DNA of 64,000 nucleotides from Closterium sp. Naga37s-1 (Eukaryota; Streptophyta; Zygnematophyceae; Desmidiales; Closteriaceae), in assembly GCA_947471745.1 (NCBI GenBank), contig CANJKZ010000084.1, positions 4,282,001-4,346,000 on the forward strand, given 5' to 3'. Shown piece after piece: positions 41,202 through 50,933 of the stretch. The notes beneath the pieces were generated by a model. It searched no databases and had not been told where the DNA came from. It saw only the letters and a list, made by a program, of their open reading frames with translations. A program made the translations under genes and the position numbers. Numbering within the stretch: the first letter of the stretch is position 1; the number at the start of each line of letters is the position of its first letter.

Positions 41202-44051
41202 GTAGTACGACACCGACTCGTCGAACGTGACGTCCTGAGAGGACAGAACACGACGCGAGGTGGGGTGGTAGAACTGCCACCCGGGTGCGTCAGGAGGGAA
41301 GCCAAGGAAGACACAGGGAACGGCACGGGAGGACAGCTTGTCCGCGGTAGTATCGCGGACAAAAGCTCGAGATCCCCAGACACGAAACGCGGACGCATCG
41401 CCAACCTTCCCCGTCCACCGCAGAGTAGGTGTGGTCTCCGGCAAGGAGACACGAGGCTGAAGGTTGATCTGATGCGCCGCGTACTGAACCGCGAACGGCC
41501 ACAGAAAATGGGGAGCAGCCGCATGGATCATGGACGTACGAGCGACGTCCATGACCATGCCAATGCGGCGCTCAGCAATCCCATTTTGCTGCGGGGAGGT
41601 TGGAAGCGTGAACGTCTGGCGGATGCCCTCCGAACGACAGAAGGCTCTCAGGAGGTCGGAGGAAAACTCCCCGCCTCTGTCCGAGTGCAGACGCAGAACA
41701 GGAAGGTCTGAGCCGAAACTCTCACTGAGCTGGCGGCGAGCACCGTGGATCCAGTCGATCAACACCTCAGGGACCTCACCCTTGCTGCGCAAGGGGAAGA
41801 CTGTGGTGTAACGCGAGTAGTCGTCAACGACCAGGAGGAAGTAGCGCTCGTGACCCTGTCCACGGACGCGGGCTGGGCCCCACACGTCCATGTGAAGAGT
41901 CTGCAGAGGAGCCTCAGTCGGAGGAAACGAGGAGGAGTGAGGGGCGGCGCGCTGCCGGCCCTCGACACAAGGAACACAGGTGGGGGCAGGCCCCGGAGGA
42001 AGGGGAGGGAGGGACCTGGGTAGACCCGAGACAAGGGCACGGGAGGCCATACCTCGAAGACGAGGAAGGGAGGGGTGACCAAGGCGGTGGTGCCAAAGGA
42101 GAGTCTCGTGTGCCAAAGGACGACACGAGCAGGGGGCAGACGCAGGACTAGACCTGGACGCGGCAGCAAACACCTGACTGGACGCAGCTACCTGACCAGA
42201 CGCAGAGACCGGAGGAGGCGCATTAGTCAGTTTGTACAGACTCGACCCTGGCCGACGGGTGAACGTGGCCAGGTGACGGCCCGTCCGAGAGCAAGTGCAG
42301 TGGGTCACACGCTGACCTCCAGGGGTGAACTGGTCAACCCACGCGTCCTGGATGTCAGCTCCACTCACCAAGTTCGTAGAGAACGAGGGGAGGTGGAGTC
42401 TCGACAGCAAGCCCGACGGGGCCGCAGGACACGGTAGGACAGTGGAGGAGTGTGCAAGTACTGGGCCCCCTGAGGGGTCAGCAAGGGAGACCGCAACAGG
42501 CCGACTGAGCGGCGTGAGCGTGGTGCTGTCTCTAAAGAAAGAGCGCGAAGCACCAGAGTCAAGTGTGAAAGTGTGAAAGGACTCAGTAGGTGCAGTACCT
42601 GAGAGAGGAGACGGACCAGCACCCGGAGCAGCAGACGCACTAGCACCTAGAGCAGCAGCCGCACTAGCACCTAGAGCAGCAGCCACAGTGCCCGGGTCGG
42701 GCGGGACACGCAGGTAACAGTCACCCTCAGTAATATCAGCAAGAGCATACATGGCAGCAAGGATAGCATCAAAGTCTAGATCAAAGATAGGCACATTCTG
42801 CAGAAGCAGATCATGCCAACGAGGAAGCTCAACAGCGTCATGAAACTGGGTACGCCAAGCATCAGTCAAGCGGCCGAAGCAGCGCTGCGTGGTGTGTGGG
42901 AGACCACACACCTCCCCACTACGAGTGCCTGTGCGAAGAACGTACGTGCAGGGACCTGCACCCCCAGACCTCCCACGCCCAGCGTACCACTCACGAAGCT
43001 GCTGAACAGACGGGGTCTCACGGGTGCGCAGCTGCTGCTGACGCTGGCTGCCACCAAGGCCTCCACACTGCGTGGCTGCACCGTGACCAGTACCACCTCC
43101 TCCGCTACCTCCACCACCGCTGCCGCCGCCTCCACCTCCTCCGCCACCGCCTCCACGGCCGCCACTGCCGCCACCGACGCCCCCACTCCCGGGACCACCC
43201 CCACCACCACCTCCAGCTCCTCCACCTCCTCCACCGCTTCCTCCACCGCCCCCTCCACCACCCCTGCTTCTCTTGCCCTTGCCAGTGCGGCGTCGCCCAC
43301 TAGGGGCAGACGCAGCGCCGACCTCCTCAGTGCCAACGAGGTCGACAGCAGCAGCAGAGGCAACAGAGGGGAGAAGGGGGACAGGGGAACACCCCTCAAA
43401 GAAGGGGGTGCGACGGTCGCCGCGAGAAGCACCGACAGCTAAGATACTCTTCTCAGCTGCAGCAAGGCCCTCCTCTAGCAAGTCGACAGTCAGCTTGGTG
43501 GGGCAAAGGGAGAGGAAGTGATCCCTGACTGAGGAGAGAGAGTCAGGGAGGCGGGTGACTAGGTAGTAAAGGGTGATGTACATGGGGGGGGAGTTCGTAG
43601 GAAGAAACTCAGTGGGAAGGGCAGCGCGGTAGCGAGCGTCACTAGTGCGGAGGTGAGCAACTAGGTCAGCAACTGTGGCAAAGGCGGCAAGGTCAGGAAA
43701 AAGGTACGGCAGCATGAGGCAGCTGAGGGCAGCAGTGGTAGGGGAGGAGTAGCGTGCAACTACAGCGTCGTACAGAGCCCTAGCACTCTTGTACTGACTA
43801 AAGTGCGCGCGCTCAGTAGACAGGTGATTACGCACAGCAAGACGAGCAGCAGCGACGCGCGTGAGCCACTGCGAGCGAACAGTACTGTCAGCATCAGCAG
43901 CAGGGGCAGTAGAGGCGCCAGACGTGAGATCGAACAGTGAGAGGCCATCCTTGCTATCGCACTATAGGAAAAGCTGCAGATCATCTAGCCAGACCTCAAA
44001 GTCAACAGCTCAACCCTCAGCATCAAAGGTAAGAACATTGAGACTAGCCAT
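41202..44051 (-). pseudogene. Element J, Gag, protease and integrase (longest Gag-Pol frame)
   Basis: Gag starts at 44051 (MASLNVLTFDAEG) but has TGA and TAG within the first 40 codons. From 43835 a single frame is open for over 870 relevant codons. Counting from 43835: Gag helices 1-140, Gly run 191-250, VQQLREWY 277-284, C296-X13-C310-X3-H314-X4-C319, protease DSGA 426-429, and HHCC zinc site H583-X3-H587-X32-C620-X2-C623. Integrase D650, D719 and E755 keep exact D,D35E spacing, and WGSRAF is at 820-825. All catalytic residues are intact. A frameshift after SYY (878) ends the meaningful reading. Confidence 0.9.
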
Positions 44052-45160
44052 GACAGGAGCAGCAGCAGGCTAGCAGCAGCAGCAGTGCAACTCGGCAGGG
44101 CAGGCTAGGCAGGGCGCCGCGGCTCGGTAGCGCGGCGCTCTTACCAGTGGCGAGGCCGGGGCAGGGCCGGGGTAGGGCCGGGGCCGGGCCGCAAAAGATC
44201 CGGGGCCGGGTTGGGCAGGGCCGCGACAGTGCAGGAGCAGGGCAGGGGCAGGGCCGGGGCAGAGCCGGGGCAGGGCCGGGGCAGGGCCGGGGCAGGGTCG
44301 GAGCAGGGCCGGGGCAGGGGGCAGGGCCGGGGCAGGGCCGGGGCAGGGCCGGGGCAGGGGGCAGGGCCGGGGCAGGGCCGGGGCAGGGCCGGGGCAGGGG
44401 GCAGGGCCGGGGCAGGGCCGGGGCAGGGCCTGGGAAGGGCCGGGGCAGGGTCGGAGCAGGGCCGGGACAGGGCCGGGGCGAGGCCGCGACAGGTCCGGGG
44501 CAGGGCCGGGGCCGGGCCGCGGCAGTGCAGGAGCAGGGCCGGGGCAGGGTCGGGGCGAGGGCCGGGGCAGGGCTGCAACAGTGCCGGAGCAGGGCCGGGG
44601 CAGAGCTGCGACAGGGCCGCAGCAGGGCCGGCGCAGGGCCGCGACAGGTTGGGGTAGGGCCGGGGCAGGGCCGGACGGGGCCTTACGGGGCCTGACGGGG
44701 CCGCTAACGGGGCCTGACGGGGCCGTACGGGGCCTCTAACGGGGCCTGACTGGGCCTTACGGGGCCTGACGGGGCCGCAAACGGGACCTGACGCGGCCTG
44801 ACGGGGCCTTACAGGGCCTTACGGGGCCTTACGGGGCCTTAAACGGGGCCGTAAATGGGGCCTTACGGGGCCTGACGGGGCCTTACGGGGCCTTACGGGG
44901 CCTTACGGGGCCATACGGGGCCTTAAACGGGGCCGTAAACGGGGCCTTACGGGGCCTTACGGGGCCTTACGGGGCCTTACGAGGCCATACGGGGCCTTAC
45001 GGGGCCTTACGGGGCCTTAAACGGGGCCGTAAACGGGGCCTTACGGGGCCTTACGGGGCCTTACGGGGCCGGCGCTGGCTCTAAGGGCAGGCGCAGGGGC
45101 CGCTACGGGCCTCGAAGGGCAGGCGCGACGCGCGCGTCGAGCAGGTAGGAAAAAATTCAG
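44052..45160 (-). repeat. GC-rich tandem leader of element J
   Basis: Next to gag is a short CAG/GGC-rich part, with CTTACCAG at 44140-44147 (sense CTGGTAAG). A 12-bp array (GGGGCAGGGCCG) occupies 44150-44650, and a 10-bp array (GGGGCCTTAC with GAC, AAAC variants) 44660-45075. The long Gly/Ala/Arg frames across the 12-bp array are composition artefacts. Confidence 0.88.
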
Positions 45161-45164
45161 TGGT

Positions 45165-45203
45165 GGGCCCTTTTAAAAAAAACTCGAAACTAGCTCTATA
45201 CCA
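45165..45203 (-). promoter_or_regulatory. Element J PBS and reduced leader module
   Basis: The minus strand reads TGGTATAGAGCTAG after the LTR, then a T/A run and GGGCCC (45170-45165). The GGTCC/GGACC hairpin seen in other copies is missing. Confidence 0.6.
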
Positions 45204-45335
45204 TGTGAGAGAATTGACGAAAGAATGAATGAACTAGGAATGGGATGGGTACAAGTAGAAAACACAAAAGTGTTGTACCCTCTAAGAACTACCCCACTAC
45301 AGCCTAAATAGACTAGAGCACATATAAGTTTGACA
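45204..45335 (-). repeat. 5' LTR of element J
   Basis: The 132-bp LTR starts TGTCAAACTTATATGTGC and ends TTCTCTCACA. Immediately outside it (45336) K's gag reading begins mid-codon-run at TACGACG. Confidence 0.88.
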
Positions 45336-45624
45336 CGTCGTACAAAGACTGAGCAGTCTTGTACTGGCCAAAATGCGCGCGCTCAGCAGGCGGCAGGTGA
45401 CTACGAACAGCAAGACGAGCAACAGCGTCACGAGTGGTCCACTGCGAGCAAACCGTACTGTCAGCAGTGGCAGCAGGAGCAGTAGAAACACCGGACGTGT
45501 GATCGAAAAGGGATACCCCATCCCTAGAATCACACTGAAGAAAGAGCTGTAGGTCGTCAACCCACACGTCAAAGTCAATTGCACGTCCCTCAGCATCAAA
45601 GGTGAGAACAGTAGGGCTAGCCAT
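45336..45624 (-). pseudogene. Element K, Gag N-terminal fragment
   Basis: MASPTVLTFDAEGRAIDFDV, W.DDLQLFLQCDSRDGVSLFDH, DSTVCSQWTTRDAVARLAVRSH and HFGQYKTAQSLYD are very close to H and I. The frame is clean up to the J insertion point (QSLYD, before AVVARYS), where it reads into J's LTR. Confidence 0.88.
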
Positions 45625-46580
45625 TGCAGCAGTAGGAGCAGTAGCAGCAGTAGCAGCAATAGCAGCAGAGGCAGCAGGGCAGTGCAGGGCAGTGCGGCTC
45701 GGTAGGGCGGCGCGGCTCGGCAGAGTGGCGCGGCTCAGTGGGCAGCGCGGCTCGGCTGGGCGGCGCGGCTCGGTTGGGTGGCTCAGCTCGACTGGGCGGC
45801 GCGGCTCGGCTGGGCGGCGCGGGTGCTTACCAGGGACGGGTGCAGGGCCGGGCCGGGATAGCAGGGGCCGCGCCAGTAAGGGTGGCGACAGCAGGGGGGC
45901 CGTAACTGCCGGGGGGGGGCCGCGTCAGCAGGGGGCCGGGTCGTGACAGTAGGGGCCGCGCCAGTAGGGGTGGCGACAGCAGGGGGGCCGCGACTGCAGG
46001 GGCCCGCGCCAGTAGGGGCCACGCCAGCAGGGGGCCTCGTCAGCAGGGGCCGGGCCGTGAGGGGTGGCGACGGCAGGGGGGGGGGGGGCGCGAGTGCAGG
46101 GGGCCGCGTCAGCAGGGGCCGCGTCAGCAGGGGGCCGTGCCAGCAGCAGGGGCCACGACGGGCTAGGGCCGCGACGGCAGTAGGGGCCGCATCGGCAGTA
46201 GGGGCCGCGACAGGCTAGGGGCCGCGACGGGCTAGGGGTCGCGACGGGCTAGGGGCTGCGACGGGCTAGGGGCCGCGACGGGCTAGAGGCCGCGACAGGC
46301 TAGGGGCCGCGACGGGCTAGGGGCCGCGAGAGGCAGTAGGGGCCGCGACGGGCTAGGGGCCGCGACGGGCTAGGGGCCGCGACGGGCTAGGGGCCGCGAC
46401 GGGCTAGGGGCCGCGACGGGCTAGGGGCCGCGACGGGCTAGGGGCCGCGACGGGCTAGGGGCCGCGACAGGCAGTAGGGGCCGTGGCGGGCTAGGGGCCG
46501 CGACGGGCTGGAGGCCGCGACGGGCTAGGGGTCGCGACGGGCTAGGGCGCGATTCGCGCTTTGGGCAGGGCAGGAAAAAA
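45625..46580 (-). repeat. GC-rich tandem leader of element K
   Basis: CAG/TAG trinucleotides and 18-bp GGCTCGGCTGGGCGGCGC units (45690-45820) are followed by GCTTACCAGGG (45825-45835; sense CTGGTAAGC). Then come 20-30 bp GCAGGGGGCCGCG-type units (45840-46190), and a 17-bp array (GGCTAGGGGCCGCGACG), about 20 copies, at 46195-46550. Confidence 0.87.
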
Positions 46581-46592
46581 AAATATCGTGGT

Positions 46593-46638
46593 GGGCCCTT
46601 AAAAACGTTCCCACTAGGGAACCTGCTCATAATACCAT
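46593..46638 (-). promoter_or_regulatory. Element K PBS, hairpin, T-run and GGGCCC module
   Basis: Minus-strand PBS TGGTATTATGAGCAGG leads to the stem GTTCCC (46622-46617) / GGGAAC (46612-46607) with loop TAGT, a T5 run and GGGCCC (46598-46593). The stem pairs perfectly although its sequence differs from that of B, C and D. Confidence 0.65.
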
Positions 46639-46760
46639 GTTAGAATGTGAGCGAATGAATGACTGAACTAGAAAGCAGGTGGGTACATATGCGAAACCTA
46701 AAAGTGTTGTACCCTGTAAGAACTACCCCACTACAGCCTAAACAGCATATAAGTTTGACA
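46639..46760 (-). repeat. 5' LTR of element K
   Basis: The 122-bp LTR starts TGTCAAACTTATATGC and ends CATTCTAACA, similar to H's LTR. It drives transcription leftward, away from the gene at 46762. Confidence 0.87.
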
Positions 46761-46761
46761 A

Positions 46762-47458
46762 GATGAGGAGGAGGAGGAAGGGGCAGAAGAGGAAGAGGAG
46801 GAGGATGTGGTGGCAGTGAAGGGACGGGGCGGGCGAGGCAAACGGGGGAGTGGTACAGGGAAGCTGGGGGGTCGGACTCGCCATTCCCGAAAACACGGGG
46901 CAGTTGACGCCCTGCGTGGCGAAGCAGTGGGCAAATCGAAGGCGCGTAAATTGAAGGTCGAAACTGAAGGGGGTGGTAAAAAACAAGGGAGCCAGGGTGC
47001 AAAAGGGGATGGAGAAGGAAAGGGTGGCCGCGCCAAAGGGGTTCCAGTGGGTATCGGCAAGAAAGAACCTGCCGGTAAACGTCGAAGCGGGTGCCAAAGC
47101 ACCCCGCGGAAAGGTGGCAACGAGAAGGCGCAGGCAGCAAAAAAACCGAAGGGACATCAGCGAGGTAAGCAATGTGGCCCATACACATGTCGTGGCTGTA
47201 TTACTCTCTGCTCAACCGTGCCAATTAACACCATTCTTCACATTGTTTCTCCCCTGCAGGGAAGGAGAAGGTCGACGAATCTGCAAAGCAAGGTAAGGCC
47301 TCTTGTTACAAAACAGTACCCTGCTAAACCCGATTTAGACTCAATCCGCTGCTCGTATGCATGCATGTGTGCCGCTGTATTGAACGTAATCGACTCCAAC
47401 TTTGTGCTCCTTCTCCCTATAAATCTCAGACCCTCGTGTTATAGGTATTGGGCCACTG
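46762..47458 (+). CDS. Unidentified multi-exon gene, 5' part (acidic then Lys/Gly-rich; 5' exon cut by element K)
   Basis: From 46762 a frame reads an acidic run (D/E, 13 of 15 residues) and then a strongly basic low-complexity region (VAVKGRGGRGKRGSG, GGKKQGSQGAKGDGEGKGG, KKEPAGKRRSG) to KKPKGHQR. The exon has no start codon because K's LTR lies immediately before it. GT at 47165 and AG at 47258-47259 bound a 95-nt intron, and a 33-nt exon (47260-47292, KEKVDESAKQ) joins in phase 1. A 29-nt exon (47430-47458, DPRVIGIGPL) follows a good acceptor CTCAG. The composition suggests a nuclear or nucleic-acid-binding tail. I do not recognise the gene. Confidence 0.5.
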
Positions 47459-47863
47459 GTAAGCGTGCAACGGATGCAGCTAACAAAGGGGGGCGGAAGA
47501 GCGTGTGTTACACCGCTATCCACAGGAGCCCCAAGGTTCTACACGCCATACTCCGGCCCGTCTAAAGTCGATGCTATAGCACCCGGCGCACCAAGAGGAG
47601 TGGAATCCGAATCCCCTCCACGAGGCCACGTCACGCACTCCCCATTCCCATATCGGCAGCTCCACGCTTCTCCTGTCCGGGGCAGGGTGGTCTCCCCCCT
47701 CGCCGGTCCTTCGCGCGGGCATTAGCCAAGCACTTCTGCCAATCCCTTCCCTGAGCTGCCCCTTTCCCGCCAGCGTGATAGTGTGAGGGCACACGGGATT
47801 GCTGCAGAAGACGTTGATCCCCTTGGCTAGAGGGGGGATTCTTCACACCCTTTTCCCAATCTC
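47459..47863 (+). other. Unresolved intron or exon extension of the unidentified gene
   Basis: Frame 47459-47725 stays open in phase with the 29-nt exon (VQRMQLTKGGGRACVTPLS..., Pro/Ser/Gly-rich), so the exon may extend. Alternatively GTAAGC at 47459 is a donor. The acceptor candidates are TGCTGCAG (ending near 47807) and CCCTAG (ending 47876). Phases do not decide between these. Confidence 0.35.
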
Positions 47864-50050
47864 ATGGGTGCCCTAGGTGAAAGTGCGGAGAACGAGCAGT
47901 TTGTTACACGGGAGGAGTTCCAGGCGCTACGGTCTGAGATGCACGCCATGTTTGCTCAGCTAGGCCTGCGTCGTGGAGCACCTGCCAGTTATGCCAGGGG
48001 GTCCGCAGTGGTGCCTATGGCTGGTACCCTGCCGCCGATGAGTGCCGTGGACAAGGCACGAGTGCTAGTGTTGCAGGAGACAAACCTATTCCCGGTATGT
48101 GGCGGGCCAAATGGGGCGGCTTGGGGTTGACGTGGGAACCAGGGTGGGGTTGGGGATGAGGTGGCGGTTTGGATGGGTACAAGAGAGCGGCGCATGACGA
48201 GGTGACGCGTCTCAAGAGGGGTGGGGGGTGACGTGGCTTGGGGTGGGGGGGTGTGATGTGGCAAGTGGGGCGGGTTGTTGGTGGATGTGGCGAATGCAGG
48301 AGGGTGTGAAGTGGCGGAAGGTGAGGGTTGGGGATGACGTGGCGATTTGAAAGGGTACATGGGAGCGGCGCATGACGAAGCGACGCATGTCAGGTGGGTG
48401 GGGGGTGACGTGGCTTGGGGTGGGGGAGGGTGACGTGGCAAGTGGGGCGGGTTGTTGGTGGATGTGGCGGATGCAGGAGGGTGTGACGTGGCGGAAGGTG
48501 AGGGTTGGGGATGACGTGGCGGTTTGAAAGGGTACGCGGGAGCGGCGCATGACAAAGCGAGGCGTGTCAGGTGGGAGGGGGGTGACGTGGCTTGGGGTAG
48601 GGGGGTGTGACGTGGCAAGTGGGGCGGGTTGTTGGTGGACGTGGCGGATGCAGGAGGGTCTGACGTGGCAGAAGGTGAGGGTTGGGGATGACGTGGCTGT
48701 TCAAAAGGGTACACGGGAGCGGTGCATGACGAAGCGACACGTGTCAAGTGGGTGGGGGGTGACGTGGCTTGGGGTAGGGGGGTGTGACGTGGCAAGTGGG
48801 GCGGGTTGTTGGTGCATGTGGCGGATGCAGGAGGGTGTGACGTGGCAAGTTCACACAGTGTTGCTTATCACCATCATGTGGTCACGCGGCCACAATCATA
48901 ACTGCTGGTTTCACTCTCCCATGTTGTGTTGTATACCCTACACCCCTGCACAGAAAAAAGCCTACTTAGTGTGCTCTCAGCTCATGTTTCTGAACCCGCC
49001 AGAAAAAATACAGTATACCCTTCACCAAAAAAATGTTTTGATGCGTTCTCTGTCCACTTGTCTGCAGAAGGGATCGAGTCGATGAAGCTGCTATGGTTGC
49101 ACAATGACAAGTCAACCATGGGAGTCTTCAACCACCAGATATCGTCAACAAGGTCAACTATCAACTCCACCCTCAGGCCAGCAGCATACACCGGCATGGG
49201 CCTTGCCGATTACAGCCATCTCGTGGATAGCCTGCCCACTGAGCCACACCCAACGAGGTGGTTCGACGTCGAGCAACTCCTAGCCGAGTACAGAGATGGT
49301 ATGTGCAACTAGAAAACACCATATGCCCCACCATATGCCAGTTGGCAGCTACATATCACCGTGCGATGTGGCTCACCATGGCTCTCATCCCCCCACTTGA
49401 TTTATCTACACCCCCTTTCCAACCCATACCCTCCTTGCCAAACTGCAGAACAGTGGGCCCTCAACTGGCACTTTGACAAGGCCACCGGGACGCCTTTCAG
49501 CAACCCCTTGTTCGCTTATGCGTTAAAGCTCTCCTTCAAGAGGGGTGGGGTCGTGTTCACCAATTTCTAGAGCCGCATGGTGGCATGGGGCCTGTTTTCG
49601 GTAAGGATGTAGATATGTGTTTGTACCCCCATGCCTCATCCCCTTAATCCCTTGCCTGTACTTCAGCCAAATCCCTGGTCGATTAAGCCTTTGGAGTTAC
49701 GTAGATAGTGACGACTGAATCACCGCTTTCAGTTGGCTCCTTTACCTGTAACCCCTGCTCCTCATAAACCATCCACCCAAACCTACTCCACATTGCAGAT
49801 CGAATGGCCCCTTCTGCAGGATAAGCGTCGCAAGCGAATTAGTAGCCAGCCGGAACAAAACAGGCCAGACTACTTGGATTGGTGCGAAAATGTCAAACAG
49901 ATGATCCACTTTTCTGTCGTGGAGCGGAGGATCCCCCACGATCCGGCTCAGGGTGCGTTCGTCTTCCCGAACAAGTTCCTCATCGATCATGGCGACCTTG
50001 GAGAGGTCGTCCTTGCCCACTGGGCGCTTGCAAGGCCCGGCAGTGCGTAG
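47864..50050 (+). CDS. Unidentified multi-exon gene, 3' part
   Basis: I see four exons with GT-AG borders. 47864-48094: MGALGESAENEQFVTREEFQALRSEM..., a short coiled-coil-like helix, ending NLFP, donor GTATGT. 49068-49298: ESMKLLWLHNDKSTMGVFNH..., LVDSLPTEPHPTRWFDVEQLLAEYRD. 49449-49600: EQWALNWHFDKATGTPFSNPLF, SFKRGGVVFTNF. 49799-50050: PLLQDKRRKRISSQPEQNRPDYLDW, ending ARPGSA and TAG. The last three join in matching phases (1, then 0). Two problems remain: the first intron's phases do not match (0 against 1), and TAG at 49568-49570 interrupts the third exon, so this may be a pseudogene. No domain recognised; it is not retroviral. Confidence 0.55.
48120..48860. repeat. 177-bp tandem repeat, about four copies, in an intron
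   Basis: GTGACGTGGCTTGGGG recurs at 48228, 48405, 48582 and 48759, exactly 177 bp apart each time. The unit is G-rich with several TGACGT(GG) words. It fills most of the 973-nt intron between 48095 and 49067. Because 177 is a multiple of 3, the minus strand has a 268-codon Pro/His/Thr-rich frame of 59-residue repeats, which I regard as an artefact. Confidence 0.9.
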
Positions 50051-50407
50051 GCTATTTGACCTAGTGCTAAGACTGCTTGTTGCTAGAATGTTGAATAATG
50101 ATTGTTGTAAACCGGAATAATAAATGTAATTTTGAAATCCTTAATATCCAAAATGAACAAAAACAGAATGTAGTTTTGAATAATTTGGTCACGAATTTGC
50201 ACCAAAACGGATTGCGCCCGAATGTCAGCAGGAAAGGCTCGTGTGCCAAATTGGAACTTGACCCGAGCCAAACCTTGTTGCGAGATGTGTCTCAGAGCTC
50301 CTATCAAATGACTCCAACCGTCGGTCCAAATTGGCTCTGATTTTTTTTATGTGAAGACAATCGAAATCAAAATTCGTCCAAACTTGGCATAGGGTTTTTG
50401 TGATGGG
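50051..50407. other. Intergenic stretch between the unidentified gene and element L
   Basis: This is moderately AT-rich sequence after the gene's stop, with possible polyadenylation-like AATAATAAA near 50115. No gene or repeat is recognised. Confidence 0.5.
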
Positions 50408-50933
50408 AGTGCAGCTCGTAGTAGTAACGTGCAGTAACACCCGAAGACTGGTCATCTTCGGTGTGGGGGAGAACGTCAGGAAGAAGTCGACCCCCTGTCG
50501 CTAACTAAAGCCTCGAGCAACGTAATGTGCCTTGAAGGCAGGCGGAGAACCCGGCGGCCGCTTCACTCTGAAAATCCACATGTCATCGACTATGTTCGCC
50601 CCAGGAGGGGGAACCTCGTCGATGTAGGTGCTTGTGGATTTCCAGGAAGCCATCTCTGCATCCATGGTTGTCTGTCACTAAGAGTAGTAGTCACCCGAGA
50701 TTGCCTTTGCGTATGAGCCACAGTAGTAGTCAAACTGCCTGTCCTCAAGGACGTCACAGCCAAGGGCAAGCTCACCCCCTACGGACGGAGGACAGACAAA
50801 CTCAGACTCAGTAACAAGACTTGCGACGTAGTCGAGACGACGGGTAGCAGCAAAGTCGACTAGCTCAGTGACTAGGGCAAACGCAATAGTAGACTCAAAG
50901 GAAGGGTTAGTGACAACAGTAGCGTGACAGTAG
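50408..50933 (-). mobile_element. Element L, piece 3: RT N-terminus of a short-LTR copia element
   Basis: The minus strand carries linker/RT sequence: ATVVTNPSFESTIAFALVTELVDFAA, CPPSVGGELALGCDVLEDRQ, YAKAISGDYYS, then MWNFQ-like MWIFRVKRPPGSPP in another frame, and SFSPTPKMTSLRVLLHV. It ends at the YELHS segment (50408). Its 5' continuation lies at 57141, beyond element M, with AGTAG duplicated. Confidence 0.85.

Larger units (their letters stand above)
40041..45335 (-). mobile_element. Element J: short-LTR copia element, 3' part lost
   Basis: 5' LTR (45335-45204), PBS, a reduced leader module, leader arrays, gag, protease, integrase, linker and the first residues of the RT region are present. 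It is truncated at 40041 by a tail-to-tail fusion with I. Its 5' LTR interrupts K's gag exactly, so J inserted into K. Confidence 0.87.
45336..46760 (-). mobile_element. Element K: short-LTR copia element, 5' end only
   Basis: 5' LTR (46760-46639), PBS module, leader and the first 96 codons of gag are present; J's insertion follows. The rest of K is not in the window, presumably lost in the I/J rearrangement. Its LTR lies one base from an acidic coding run of the neighbouring gene. Confidence 0.85.

Noticed and set aside
44147-44695. Long Gly/Ala/Arg open frames on both strands
   Set aside because: They come from a 12-bp GC-rich repeat that lacks stop codons in several frames; the region is the noncoding leader of J.
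46195-46550. Regular 17-bp repeats that could be mistaken for a CRISPR array
   Set aside because: Units are head-to-tail without unique spacers and lie in the leader of a copia element.
47989-48795. 268-codon minus-strand open frame
   Set aside because: It consists of 59-residue repeats produced by a 177-bp tandem array (multiple of 3) within an intron and has no recognisable domain.
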